A stretch of 42,293 bases of DNA, taken from the NCBI RefSeq assembly GCF_014192015.1, contig NZ_JACHXJ010000014.1, forward strand, positions 1 through 42,293, written 5' to 3'. The notes beneath the pieces were generated by a model that saw nothing but the letters and a program-made list of their open reading frames with translations, was not told the DNA's origin and ran no database searches. Of this stretch, positions 30,983 to 40,063 are shown piece after piece. Within the stretch, counting starts at the first letter, position 1, and every line of letters starts with the position of its first letter. The position numbers and the translations under genes are program-made. The DNA comes from Paenibacillus rhizosphaerae (GTDB lineage: Bacteria; Bacillota; Bacilli; Paenibacillales; Paenibacillaceae).

Positions 30983-32111
30983 AATTAACCTCTACAATGT
31001 CACCATCTATAAGACTGTAATAATCCCTTAATTTTATGTCAGTTGCCAATTCAATAATGGATTTAGGGTGATCACCATTTCCGGATGCATTGCCGTCTGT
31101 CCTAAGAATAAATGCTTTTCTCCCCAAAAATTCACAATCTTGAATACTGATTGAAACGGAGCCGCCGTATTCTTCTTTTTCTAATCGAATAACATCTGTA
31201 GGCAAATCATAAGGTTCATCGAGCATGATATTTAATGTACCAGGATATAAGGTCATTCCTGTCTTAGCTTTGAAGTAACTACTCAACTTATTTATCCAGT
31301 AAGAGAAGTTACCTTGCCCACTAACGACCTTGCCTCTTAAAGTCTTACTCAGGTAAAACTCTTGTCCTGGTTCAAAAACTTGGACAGTATGATGGTTCAT
31401 GTTTGTATCCTTTTTTATGAAGTATGTACGACCTCTTCCATAAATTTTTACATGCAATTCATTTTTTATTTCAAGACATATTGGTTCATCACAACCAATC
31501 CCTTGTTGCATTGAAGTTTTCTGCATGGCAGCTAATAATCTTGGAAAACCACCGTATTCACTAAAATGAGGCTCTATAAGACAGCCCGTTAAAAGTCCAA
31601 GTCCATCACCCGTTATTAACTCCTGTTCTGGAACTGTATTATCATAGACACTTCTTACAATAAATTCGTTATCCTGTGACGTTACCTTACTCCCCCACAC
31701 AGTACATGGTGAACTAGAAATTAATGCACCTGCCGAAACTCCAGCAATGGGGATTCCACTTCTATATAATGAATTGATTTTATTTTTCATTTCTGAATTG
31801 CAGACACAAGTCTTATAATACTCACGTGTGTCTCCACCACAAATCAGCAATCCTGTACAGTTGCTAAGTTCTTCATATACATCTATCGAAGGTTCAGAAT
31901 TCACATCTAGCGTAATAGGTGTTACATTTTTGACCCCTAATCTAATCCAACGCTCATAAAAAACTCTCTGAAAATATGTATCCCAGGATGGTCCGCCAAT
32001 TCCTAACACGCAGATTCTGGATTCATTAGTAACGGATGCGGCTTGTATAAATGGCAACGAAGTAACATCAAAATTATCACCTATGTCCCCAAATATAAAT
32101 AATGACCTCAA
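30972..32111 (-). CDS. Fusion of peptidase S51-like and CTP-dependent riboflavin kinase-like domains
   Basis: A 379-residue two-domain protein. Residues 1-205 are a peptidase S51/cyanophycinase-like hydrolase, with an ICGGDT loop (90-94), the nucleophile elbow GVSAGAL (S126) and GDGLGLLTGCLIEPHF with H182 of the triad. Residues 257-379 match the archaeal CTP-dependent riboflavin kinase fold (PF01982): LRGKVVSGQGNFSYWI, YPGTLNIMLD (289-298), then HPKSIIELATDIKLRDY and DGDIVEVNL. Known members of the kinase family make FMN from riboflavin. The pairing is unusual and a joint function is not known. The start is TTG after AGGAGG. The stop is in the left motif of a cassette-end repeat. Confidence 0.8.
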   Translation of the reverse strand: MRSLFIFGDIGDNFDVTSLPFIQAASVTNESRICVLGIGGPSWDTYFQRVFYERWIRLGVKNVTPITLDVNSEPSIDVYEELSNCTGLLICGGDTREYYKTCVCNSEMKNKINSLYRSGIPIAGVSAGALISSSPCTVWGSKVTSQDNEFIVRSVYDNTVPEQELITGDGLGLLTGCLIEPHFSEYGGFPRLLAAMQKTSMQQGIGCDEPICLEIKNELHVKIYGRGRTYFIKKDTNMNHHTVQVFEPGQEFYLSKTLRGKVVSGQGNFSYWINKLSSYFKAKTGMTLYPGTLNIMLDEPYDLPTDVIRLEKEEYGGSVSISIQDCEFLGRKAFILRTDGNASGNGDHPKSIIELATDIKLRDYYSLIDGDIVEVNLNY

Positions 32112-32172
32112 AATGGCTTACACCTCCTAGAGCATGTTTGGAGTGCTGCTTATTCCATTTATAATTCAACCA

Positions 32173-32199
32173 TTTATTGTAACTATCCTGCCCGTTAGT
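32173..32199 (-). repeat. Solo right motif of a cassette-end repeat (reverse)
   Basis: On the minus strand it reads TTAAACTAACGGGCAGGATAG, a very good right motif, but the hairpin and left motif are replaced by element D. It marks the upstream edge of the S51-fusion cassette. Confidence 0.65.
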
Positions 32200-32237
32200 T
32201 TAATAAAAGGGCGTCTGCCGCCATCGATGAGATCAGA

Positions 32238-32301
32238 TCGGGAATGTAACCATGTTCTTGTCATCAGTCGGGAATGTTATCTATGTTTTTGTCACCCAAC
32301 A
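32238..32301 (-). repeat. GACAAGAAC end boxes, copy D (candidate transposon end)
   Basis: On the minus strand it begins TGTTGGGTGACAAAAAC (14 of 17 identical to TGTCGGATGACAAGAAC at 12994). It contains two direct boxes, TGACAAAAACATAGATAACA and TGACAAGAACATGGTTACAT, about 30 bp apart, each followed by TTCCCGA. It points toward copy E, 19.3 kb away. The outer flank (ACCTACC...CCATGG) recurs beside element C. Confidence 0.55.
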
Positions 32302-32354
32302 CCTACCGACCATGGTGTAGCGGCCTCACTCACCTCCCATGTGAAAATAAAAAA

Positions 32355-32386
32355 AGTCCCGATAATCATTTATGATTATTGGGACT
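32355..32386 (-). terminator. Terminator of the STAND gene
   Basis: AGTCCCGATAATCA and TGATTATTGGGACT form a 14-bp stem (one G-T pair) with loop TTTA. On the minus strand it is followed by TTTTTTTATTTT. It lies 58 bp after the STAND stop. Confidence 0.85.
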
Positions 32387-32419
32387 CAAAGTTCACCTTT
32401 CACATTACCAATATGAGCT

Positions 32420-32450
32420 TTACTTATGGCTATCCTGTTTAATTTCAATA
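32420..32450 (-). repeat. Probable right-motif remnant at the STAND gene end
   Basis: On the minus strand, TATTGAAATTAAACAGGATAG overlaps the TGA stop of the STAND gene and resembles the right motif end (ACGGGCAGGATAG). The rest of the repeat is missing. Confidence 0.35.
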
Positions 32451-35400
32451 AAGTCCTGCAAGACCGTTAACAATTCTACGTGACCTAATTAGATGCTCTC
32501 GGAGGTAATATGCTTCCGAAGAAGCCATTTCCACAATTGCATCAAGTAAAATCAAACATGCTTGATACCATTCACTTGATATCGTCTCAGTATTATCAAC
32601 TAATAAAAACCGCTGAATACACCTTAGCAAGTAATAAGTTGTATTCACCCCAGAAAGTAATTGCGTTCCACCTACATCCCTCTGGTATTTTGAAATAATT
32701 AACAATCCAGGGTCAAGGAAAACTGAAGGGAAGTGATACATGAGGGAAGCCATTGCTTCAAAAACATCAGAATTTACACCTGTGTTTTTAACAAATTCTA
32801 TTATCGCTTCCTTACCAAGAGCAATGTCTTGACTTTCATAGTCGACTTTTTGCCACGAAAGATCTACATGCAGCATATTCCGGATCAATTTAGTCCTATC
32901 ATCACCCCTGTAGCCCAAACCTTGTTTACTAGCAATATCTAAAGAAATACCTTGAACCTTGTCGGAAAGCTGTTTCCAAAGTCTCCAATAAATTTCCTTA
33001 TTGCCCAATTTTTCAGATTGGTATTCTATGTGGAGCAAAATCGAACTCATAAATTCTGGTGCAGAATCACATCCACACCGTAACTCCTCAATAAACACAT
33101 TTGTTTTAGAATCAAAAATGCTTAAAAAGTAGTTAGCGAACCTTTCTGCAAACTTAATCGGTAATTCGTAAGGAATATTTAATTCATTTTCCTGTTCATA
33201 ACGATGTGCTCTCTTTGCTTCCTCAGCTTCAAACAAGAGAATTAGCATTCGAGAAAAAAGCAAAATGTGATCAGGTTCAGTAGACCCATCCGGAATCATC
33301 AAACAGGAGTTTAAAATGTTCCACGGACTATGTGTAAGGAAAGAAATACTTTCAATATCAGCTGTAACATCTCCGCTTACGAGCCGGTTACGGAAATTTT
33401 TTACCCAAGAGAGCGATTCCTCATCGCCCTCATCATTTTTAAAATCTTCCCATGCAAGATTCCTATTTTTTGAAAGCTCCTCCGACTCCAATTTGGAAAA
33501 TTCGATAGCACCTGCAACACATTTGTCGGCAAAATCTGAATCACGCACCCATAAATGCATTTTTACACCATTCGAAGCAGCTACTCTGACAGAAGAATTC
33601 GAATGTGTGAGAGCAACAGCTATCAGGTTCTTAACAAAATATTTATCAGTTTCTTCTATAAAATCAAAAATCTTTGGAAGCACTGTAGCTGCTGCAGAAG
33701 CACCATAGAGATCCGTATTATCTAAAGTGACATCTCTGCCCTCATTATCTGCATTTTTCAACACTGCTTGAGTTAAAAGCTCTTTGCACCAAGATAGATC
33801 ATCTTCTTCCATCTCTGTAGAATGATCCCTAATGAAGATAGTAACCGCTTTTGTTATAGCGTCAGGGTGCAATCGTGAAAACTCATTTAATTCACCATTA
33901 AGTACAATTGTATACAAGCTTTTTGACTCTTTTAGCGCGTCACTCCAGTTGGAGAAATATTCACTCTCAAGAGGTTCATTCTTCAGTACCTTTTCTGACC
34001 ACAGAAGAAGTGCCATAAATCGGTTAGTAATTTCCTGCTGTGCTTCGCTCTTTTGTTGAATTTCTTTTAAATGAGGTTCCAGATTTTTAGAGGTAAACAC
34101 TATCTGGTTGTTTTCTTCGTCCACTTCCGGCTCCCATCCTCGACTGTCAATTCGATGGAACCTAAATTGCCAACTCTCGTCACTAGATACTCTCGAACGA
34201 AGGTCATCAATAATTGTAAGCGTCTCTTCCCTATGCTCAGTAAACTGAAGGCACGTTATCAAGTTCTCAAGATGCTCTTTTCTCCACGATCTCAACGCCG
34301 CGGTACGCCGTTCTTCAGAATAAACTTTTGCCAGCGTGTCCCTACTTAGTGCATGCCAGTTCGGTCCTCTCTCTCCCATTTCATGGACAGATCTAATCAA
34401 GTCCATTTCATACAGCTCAGGCACTCTCATAAGAGGAAATGCAACCTTTGCTAGTTTACCAGGATGACCCGTGGCAACTGAAACTAATACTGCCGTTGGC
34501 ATTACCGAATTGCTATTTCTCATAATATGGTTGAAAATCCATTCGATCGCTTCCATATTATCTGTACCTTCCACTGTGGCGATCAACCAATTCTCTAATG
34601 CCATAAGAGCAGATTGAAGTACAGCCGGAACCACAGAATGGCCACGATAGGCATCCCACAGTCTTTGAGATGAGTACTGTTTAATCGTTGTACCGTCATC
34701 CAATATGAACTCGATTTGTTCTACATCTGATCGATAAATTTCTATAGGAAGAAGTGAATACTTTTCTTCTGGTGAATCTAAATCAGAATGAGCATATTTC
34801 TCAGCGCTATAATTTAAAAGTTCAATAATGAAATCTAATCCTTTCCTTGGATGGAAGCGAAGAAGATGCACAAAAGGTCCCTTGGCTCCGCTGGCAGGAG
34901 AAAAGGCTTGTGATCTATTGTTATCAAGTCCAAAGTATTCCGGTACGTCTTTATGTCTAAATTGATCCCATATATTATGCGGTTTACTTTCATTAATTGC
35001 CCATTCATGTTTTGCAAGCCTGATCACTGTGTCTGGAATATGCTTACATAAATAGATTGTTTCTATACCCGTTAAAGCCAACTCAAGTAATTCTTTAACA
35101 TAAGATTTTCGGCGTCTCCCATCAACATCAACAAACACATCTCTATCTAAAAGTTCACTGAATTCATTAAAGATGACTGGGGCAGCTCCGATGATTACTC
35201 CGAGTATTTTTTTTCTGTCACCTTCATCACGATATGAATCCTTAAGCATATCGAGTAAATGCAAAGCCAGCAAACCCGCTTCTCGAGATAAATCAGGTAG
35301 TTCTTTATCGATATGAATTAAAGCAGACCAGTCTTTTAAAACTGCCGTTACAGAGGGGACAAACTTTTGTACAACGAAAACTCGGTTTTCAAACAGGAAA

Positions 35401-37574
35401 CGAATAATGGCCTGCCATCCCACTCCATAAGGTTTAAGAAACATCGCACTTAATCTCCCTGCTATTTCATCTGGAAACTGTTTTACCAATTCTTGATTTG
35501 GCGTTTTACAAGAAATGCGAAGTATAAAACAGAAACGCTTCAGAAGTTCGCCGTCATTTTCAAAAAGTTGGTTTTTCAATTCATTTAGAAAATCATAAGG
35601 ATTATCGCAAAGCAGTACCGCTGTAATAGTTTCATCTCGCCAACAACTTTCGATTGTCTTATCATTCAAAATGGGAATAATAAGATGAGAAACGCTTTCG
35701 CCAGATTTCATTTTCTGCTGTAACCATAAGCGATATGCCCGATTCATGGCAGGTTCGTGTCCTATCGCATTAAGAAACTCTCTAACACTTCTTCTGAAAT
35801 TGGCTTGAAAAGCCTCATCGATGTAACGTTCAAGTCCCCAATCCTCAAGAATGTCATGCGACAGACTGACCAATCCATTCGATGAGTCCCGACGAATTAA
35901 ATTATCCTCTTCCAGCTTTAATAAAGCATCATAATCGAAACTAATTTCCGGCACACCATAAACCATCTGTTTCGCTCTGCTAACAGCAATATCGATAAAC
36001 GTCCTTATTCGTTTTAATGGCATGCCAGCTATCCGGACTTGTTCCTTCGAGATTACATTTCTCCAAACCGCAATTTTAAATTCTCGTTCACCATCATTGC
36101 TAGAGAAGCGAGTACCAGTTTCAACAACTCTATACGCCAATTCTGCATAATATGGGTTCTTAAGCAACTGATTGTGCGAAAGCGGTTGCAAATGTTCAAA
36201 TCTAGCACAAAGTGTCTGGATTTCTTCGTCTTTAAAATTCTCTATTAATAATGAGGAGCACTTCACACCTGCCGGGCTTAAGTAATTGAACATTATTTGC
36301 TGATAAGCATAGTCACGTCCACTAGCAATGATTGTCCATCCTTGGTTTCTCAGCACAAATCGAATGAGATCTGTAAATGCAGCAGTATTCTTTAGTTCAA
36401 GTAGCTTTTCAAGAGATTCTAATAACAAATACTTTTTGGGGATCAAGGCGAATCCTGCCTCAAGTTCATTTAGAGAGCTTGATAAGCCTATTCCAGAAAA
36501 TACCTGATCAAGATGCGGCTTGTCCAAATCCTCTGTACGAAGACAAAAAACCGGAGCGCGATCTTTCATATGCTCTGCAAATTCCTTTATCAAGCCTGAT
36601 TTGCCACATCCACGTTCCCCTGTTAGAAAAACAAACTTATCGCCTTCAGTTACCTCAATGATCTTGTCGAAATACTCAGTACGATTGATATGAACTTCAC
36701 CAATATCCGACTTGATTCCCTCGATAATGTACTCCCCATGTGCTTTCAGCTTTTTAAGATCTTGATCCCATTCAGAGTACTTTACTGTGTTGAATTCTCT
36801 TCTAATACCTTCCGGTAAATTTTCAAGGGTGAGTGTCCCTGCAGTTTGGTTTCCTGTTTGAACTGCATCTAATATACTTGACCATAGTAAAGAAGCATTC
36901 TCCGTGGAACTTAGTGCGATCAATGATTGTATAAGAGAAAGTGAACTTCCCGATTCCGTATCCAAATCGTACCCAAGTAGATGAAAGCTTTTTAAGAATT
37001 TCCAAAGTTGTTCATCAGAAAGATCGTTCCCGCCATTAGATCTTTTCAGATGATATTTAAGGACCTCTAACTTACTTCTCTTTGTTTCATTGCTAAAACC
37101 ACTAGTATTGACTTTATGTAAAAATTCTTTTGAATCCACACAATGCCGTGCCCATTCCAGAAGAGTACGAGTGTTATTGATTTCAGCAGCACTTAAAGGA
37201 CCAGTAATTAGAGCAAAAGCGTCGGTTTCAATATTGAAAAGAGACGGATCATTGAAATCATTCCAAGCCGCCTGAATTACTTCCCCAAAGGTATCATTTC
37301 CCTCAGTAATGCTAATAGAATGTTTTAATTGTGCTAGTAATCTCGCCTCAGTCCCAGATAGTGGATCTTGTGTATACACAATGAAGTCATCTGTATGGAA
37401 ACCCGCGTAACGACCTTGAAGTTTTATTCTTGTGATCGGCCAAGGCGGTAGGCAGGGAGCTATTCGTCCAGTTAGCATCAGGACAACAAACGCTGCTTGG
37501 ACACGTGTCTCAAAGTTCCCTCCACCTCCACCGGTAGAGAATGGATTACTTTGTTGCTTGGCTGGTTCACTCAT
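32445..37574 (-). CDS. STAND-type NTPase with PD-(D/E)xK nuclease-like N-terminus (Avs-like defence candidate)
   Basis: A 1709-residue protein. Residues 1-150 look like a Cap4/DUF4297-type nuclease: E22 (NFETRVQAAF), D62-D63 (HTDDFIVY) and Q82-x-K84 (LLAQLKH), the PD-(D/E)xK layout. A P-loop FLTGERGCGKSGLIKEF lies near 315-330, then sensor-like KKYLLLESLEKLLEL and a winged-helix region (IRRDSSNGLVSLSHDILEDWGL), as in STAND ATPases. The last ~1000 residues are helical repeats, a likely sensor. Such architecture is known from AVAST (Avs) anti-phage proteins, which cut DNA after recognising a phage protein; membership is inferred. AGAAGGAGAAGAAAAGCTT precedes the ATG. It acts as a single-gene unit with its own terminator. 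Confidence 0.75.
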   Translation of the reverse strand: MSEPAKQQSNPFSTGGGGGNFETRVQAAFVVLMLTGRIAPCLPPWPITRIKLQGRYAGFHTDDFIVYTQDPLSGTEARLLAQLKHSISITEGNDTFGEVIQAAWNDFNDPSLFNIETDAFALITGPLSAAEINNTRTLLEWARHCVDSKEFLHKVNTSGFSNETKRSKLEVLKYHLKRSNGGNDLSDEQLWKFLKSFHLLGYDLDTESGSSLSLIQSLIALSSTENASLLWSSILDAVQTGNQTAGTLTLENLPEGIRREFNTVKYSEWDQDLKKLKAHGEYIIEGIKSDIGEVHINRTEYFDKIIEVTEGDKFVFLTGERGCGKSGLIKEFAEHMKDRAPVFCLRTEDLDKPHLDQVFSGIGLSSSLNELEAGFALIPKKYLLLESLEKLLELKNTAAFTDLIRFVLRNQGWTIIASGRDYAYQQIMFNYLSPAGVKCSSLLIENFKDEEIQTLCARFEHLQPLSHNQLLKNPYYAELAYRVVETGTRFSSNDGEREFKIAVWRNVISKEQVRIAGMPLKRIRTFIDIAVSRAKQMVYGVPEISFDYDALLKLEEDNLIRRDSSNGLVSLSHDILEDWGLERYIDEAFQANFRRSVREFLNAIGHEPAMNRAYRLWLQQKMKSGESVSHLIIPILNDKTIESCWRDETITAVLLCDNPYDFLNELKNQLFENDGELLKRFCFILRISCKTPNQELVKQFPDEIAGRLSAMFLKPYGVGWQAIIRFLFENRVFVVQKFVPSVTAVLKDWSALIHIDKELPDLSREAGLLALHLLDMLKDSYRDEGDRKKILGVIIGAAPVIFNEFSELLDRDVFVDVDGRRRKSYVKELLELALTGIETIYLCKHIPDTVIRLAKHEWAINESKPHNIWDQFRHKDVPEYFGLDNNRSQAFSPASGAKGPFVHLLRFHPRKGLDFIIELLNYSAEKYAHSDLDSPEEKYSLLPIEIYRSDVEQIEFILDDGTTIKQYSSQRLWDAYRGHSVVPAVLQSALMALENWLIATVEGTDNMEAIEWIFNHIMRNSNSVMPTAVLVSVATGHPGKLAKVAFPLMRVPELYEMDLIRSVHEMGERGPNWHALSRDTLAKVYSEERRTAALRSWRKEHLENLITCLQFTEHREETLTIIDDLRSRVSSDESWQFRFHRIDSRGWEPEVDEENNQIVFTSKNLEPHLKEIQQKSEAQQEITNRFMALLLWSEKVLKNEPLESEYFSNWSDALKESKSLYTIVLNGELNEFSRLHPDAITKAVTIFIRDHSTEMEEDDLSWCKELLTQAVLKNADNEGRDVTLDNTDLYGASAAATVLPKIFDFIEETDKYFVKNLIAVALTHSNSSVRVAASNGVKMHLWVRDSDFADKCVAGAIEFSKLESEELSKNRNLAWEDFKNDEGDEESLSWVKNFRNRLVSGDVTADIESISFLTHSPWNILNSCLMIPDGSTEPDHILLFSRMLILLFEAEEAKRAHRYEQENELNIPYELPIKFAERFANYFLSIFDSKTNVFIEELRCGCDSAPEFMSSILLHIEYQSEKLGNKEIYWRLWKQLSDKVQGISLDIASKQGLGYRGDDRTKLIRNMLHVDLSWQKVDYESQDIALGKEAIIEFVKNTGVNSDVFEAMASLMYHFPSVFLDPGLLIISKYQRDVGGTQLLSGVNTTYYLLRCIQRFLLVDNTETISSEWYQACLILLDAIVEMASSEAYYLREHLIRSRRIVNGLAGLY

Positions 37575-37593
37575 AAGCTTTTCTTCTCCTTCT

Positions 37594-37950
37594 TTATATT
37601 AAAATATACCAATTAGGTCCAATTTTTTGTATGCACTTACAGGATAAACGATAACTTCTTCGCTGGCTTACATGTGGGCGTCCTACTTTCTGTAAATATA
37701 CCATAGAATCGAGGCAATGTTGTTCTTCAGACCTATTAACTGGAATACCATCATCATCTAAATCCCCATAATCAATTGTTTTATGACATGGGAATACTTC
37801 CATATACATTGCTCAATAGTGAATCACTATTCCTGATAACCGACCCTCACTTAATGATTTTCGCATATTTCTGTCTTTAAAAAAGGACATTCTTTACAGG
37901 GTCTCTTTCGATAACTTGACTGTTAATCCTTCATACGTAAGTACCTTATT
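37594..37950 (-). pseudogene. DUF6283-like Cys-rich protein, broken
   Basis: Pieces of one family appear in different frames. Near 37905-37860 the minus strand encodes SYRKRPCKECPFLKTE, then MRKSLSEGRLSGIVIHY with a stop, then an open frame from 37809 with MYMEVFPCHKTIDYG, EEQHCLDSMVYLQ and KVGRPH. The spacing of CxxC, CH and HC matches DUF6283-type proteins (CxxCP...FxCH...C). A frameshift, an in-frame TGA (just before 37809) and an early TAA after MKD show it is inactive. It lies just upstream of the STAND gene; no functional link is implied. Confidence 0.6.
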
Positions 37951-37967
37951 TACAAAATGTTAATGAA

Positions 37968-38058
37968 CTTAAACTGCCCGTTAGCGTAATGAAGCCACCG
38001 ATCAGCGCCGGCAGCTTAGTCTTGGTCGTTTATTCAACTATCGTTCCCCCTTGCATAG
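37968..38058 (-). repeat. Cassette-end repeat, copy 12 (reverse)
   Basis: On the minus strand: a diverged left motif (GCAAGGGGGAACGATAG), TTGAATAAACGACC, a one-sided decayed hairpin (AAGCTGCCGGCGCTGATCGGTGGCTTC) and right motif CGCTAACGGGCAGTTTAAG. It begins about 25 bases after the amidase stop. Confidence 0.8.
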
Positions 38059-38082
38059 AACTCGCGACACCCTTCTTTTTCG

Positions 38083-39363
38083 TTACCTTTGCTCTGACTG
38101 CAAATTCCAAACTAACTCTCTTGCCCAAAATAATAAAATCTCGTCATTGCCATATGTATCAATACATTGGAGACCTAAAGGCATTCCATCTATTTTTGCC
38201 AAAGGCAAGCTTATCGTAGGAAGACCTGCATATGTCCAGATTGCAGTCATTCCCGCCCATCCTGTTTTTTTATAGCCTTTTGGTGCCACTCCTCCTTGAG
38301 CAGGAGAAATCCACAAATCTATACCGTTCTTTACCTTTGAATTCTGCAGATCCATCCTTAATTTCAATTGGCCAGCACGGTATCGTTCTAATTCTTCCAA
38401 TAGTACGGTTTGGCCTTTTCGGATTGCTGACTGAACCGGAAAACCATATAAATGTTCATACTGTCGGAACCAACTTTCGTGAACTTGAGCCATCTCACCT
38501 TGCACCATTCGAAGCATGCCATCACCCGTTATAAAGTCTTCATCCCAAGGCATCTCTACATAACGAATGGCAAAACCTGCACGTTCCAAGGTTTCAAGCT
38601 GTTTTTCAAAAGCACATTTAACATCATCGAACATCAGGCTCATATATTGGCCTTTTGGAACACCCAGAGTTGGCTTTCGATTAGAGTGAAAAGGACGCCA
38701 GTTAGGAATTAAATGAGTACCTGCATAAATCATGCTTTCTATGTTTTGCGTAAAAAATCCGATGGTGTCAAATGAAGGGGAAAGCAAAATAGCGCCATCT
38801 AATGCAATACGTTCATAACTGGGCTTAAACCCAACTACACCGCAAAACGAAGCGGGAGCAATGACAGAACGAAGGGTTTGAGTGCCAACAGCTATCGGAC
38901 ATATACCTGCAGCGACTGAAGCCGCAGATCCTGCACTAGAACCACCAGGCGTGTGTTCAATGTTATGGGGATTTCGTGTCGGGGTCACACTGTGGTATGC
39001 AAATTCTTCTGTTACGGTTTTACCCGCGATTAAGGCCCCCTTTGAACGGAGATTCGTAATAAAAGATCCTTCTTTCCTGGTCAGAATATTTACAGGCAAA
39101 TTGGAACCAGCCTGAGTTGGTAATCCATCGACATGGATTAAATCCTTTATTGCGAAGGGAATACCAAAAAGTGCTGGTTTCTCATCAGGAAATGTATGTA
39201 ATAAATTCTCCATATTAAGAAGCAATCGCTCACTAAGATCTACTTCTCGAACAAAAGCATTTACATATGGTTCTATTGTAGCGTATCGGTTTAACATTTC
39301 GGCCAAATGATCATTTGATGAAACTTCATTATTATCGATCAAGGATGCTTTCTGAAGTAACAA
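38083..39363 (-). CDS. Amidase-signature family hydrolase
   Basis: A 426-residue amidase-signature enzyme that hydrolyses a C-N bond of an unknown amide. The Ser-cisSer-Lys triad is visible: K73 (PFAIKDLIHVDG), S142 (TPGGSSAGSAAS) and nucleophile S166 (GTQTLRSVIAPAS, where GTDTGGSIRxPA is usual). The spacing 73-142-166 equals that of malonamidase E2. The altered GG-to-LR before S166 may change the oxyanion loop and so activity. It is not clustered with gatC/gatB, so not the transamidosome subunit. The ATG at 39363 follows GGGAGGAATAACCATTG. It lies between cassette-end repeat copy 12 and a decayed repeat near 39505. Confidence 0.85.
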   Translation of the reverse strand: MLLQKASLIDNNEVSSNDHLAEMLNRYATIEPYVNAFVREVDLSERLLLNMENLLHTFPDEKPALFGIPFAIKDLIHVDGLPTQAGSNLPVNILTRKEGSFITNLRSKGALIAGKTVTEEFAYHSVTPTRNPHNIEHTPGGSSAGSAASVAAGICPIAVGTQTLRSVIAPASFCGVVGFKPSYERIALDGAILLSPSFDTIGFFTQNIESMIYAGTHLIPNWRPFHSNRKPTLGVPKGQYMSLMFDDVKCAFEKQLETLERAGFAIRYVEMPWDEDFITGDGMLRMVQGEMAQVHESWFRQYEHLYGFPVQSAIRKGQTVLLEELERYRAGQLKLRMDLQNSKVKNGIDLWISPAQGGVAPKGYKKTGWAGMTAIWTYAGLPTISLPLAKIDGMPLGLQCIDTYGNDEILLFWARELVWNLQSEQR

Positions 39364-39690
39364 TGGTTATTCCTCCCAATTAGAATGTATTTACTTTATA
39401 GAGTAATTATATTTACTATAAAAAGCAATGCATTTTTTAAAAAAAGTTATCTAATTTATTTCTCATTTGGCCAACATGAATCCAACAATGTATATAAGTT
39501 TAACTGCCCCCTTTAATCAGCTGGCTAACCATATCCATTCTTGTCTTCTTCGGCAAACGATATATGTTCTTGTCGTCGAATTTTGACAAGAACATATATC
39601 GTTTAAACAAAAAACCGCTGTTACGCGGTTATTAAGCGTGCAGGTTTTGTTGTCTTACACCTACCATGGAGTTGCGGATGATATACGTTA
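39364..39690. other. Intergenic stretch with GACAAGAAC element C
   Basis: The amidase upstream region holds a weak right-motif remnant of the cassette-end repeat on the minus strand (GGGGGCAGTTAAAC, about 39499-39512), element C, and ACACCTACCATGGAGTTGCGG (about 39657-39677), which repeats the flank of element D. No gene is visible. Confidence 0.5.
39555..39625 (-). mobile_element. GACAAGAAC element C
   Basis: A perfect 20-bp inverted repeat, AAACGATATATGTTCTTGTC (39555-39574) and its complement (39585-39604), with a 10-base centre. AAACAAAAAA and a CCGC/GCGG hairpin follow. The order (hairpin with T-run on the minus strand, then inverted GACAAGAAC pair) matches elements A and B, so it is a third, shorter member of the family. 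Confidence 0.6.
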
Positions 39691-39924
39691 CTATCGCACG
39701 TTATCCCATCCCTTCTGGCTTTCCTGCCTACACATCTGCACCCATTGCTTTGTCGTATCGTCTGCAAGTTTATCGAATGCAGGGGGGTGAATCTTTACGT
39801 TATCCGCCTGGATGCCCAAGAAATCCAGCACACGTATAACGGTTCCTTCATAGTCCTGAATAAAATCTTCGTATACGACGTTAAAAGGCTTGATACCGTA
39901 CCCGGTAGACTGGACGCTATGCAA
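39691..39924 (-). pseudogene. Sulfotransferase (Stf0-like) C-terminal fragment
   Basis: About 77 residues with the conserved C-terminal stretch of Stf0-type sulfotransferases (PFNVVYEDFIQDYEG, then TVIRVLDFLGI) but no PAPS-binding N-terminus. The frame is open upstream to the edge of the cassette-end repeat at about 39975 without a credible start. The ribosome-site-like GGGGGAG with ATG at about 39938 leads into another frame. It is a remnant joined to a cassette boundary, presumably by deletion. Confidence 0.6.
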
Positions 39925-39973
39925 AACTTCATTTACTCCCCCACTTTTGACCTCTATTCTTGCTAAATATTAT

Positions 39974-40055
39974 GCTATCCTGCCCGTAAGCGCAACGCGG
40001 CTATCGATCCTTGCCGGCAGCCTACTCCTCATGGTGCTATTGTATCCGTTTATTA
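39974..40055 (-). repeat. Cassette-end repeat, copy 13 (reverse)
   Basis: On the minus strand: a diverged left motif (AACGGATACAATAG, about 40052-40039), hairpin AGGCTGCCGGCAAGGATCGATAGCCG (decayed) and right motif GCGCTTACGGGCAGGATAG (about 39993-39975). It follows the Nudix gene. Confidence 0.75.
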
Positions 40056-40063
40056 ATTTATTT

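Noticed and set aside
12989..32306. Target-site duplication for an element from 12994 to 32301
   Set aside because: The outer five bases (GTTTA and CCTAC) do not match, so I do not claim a complete transposon.
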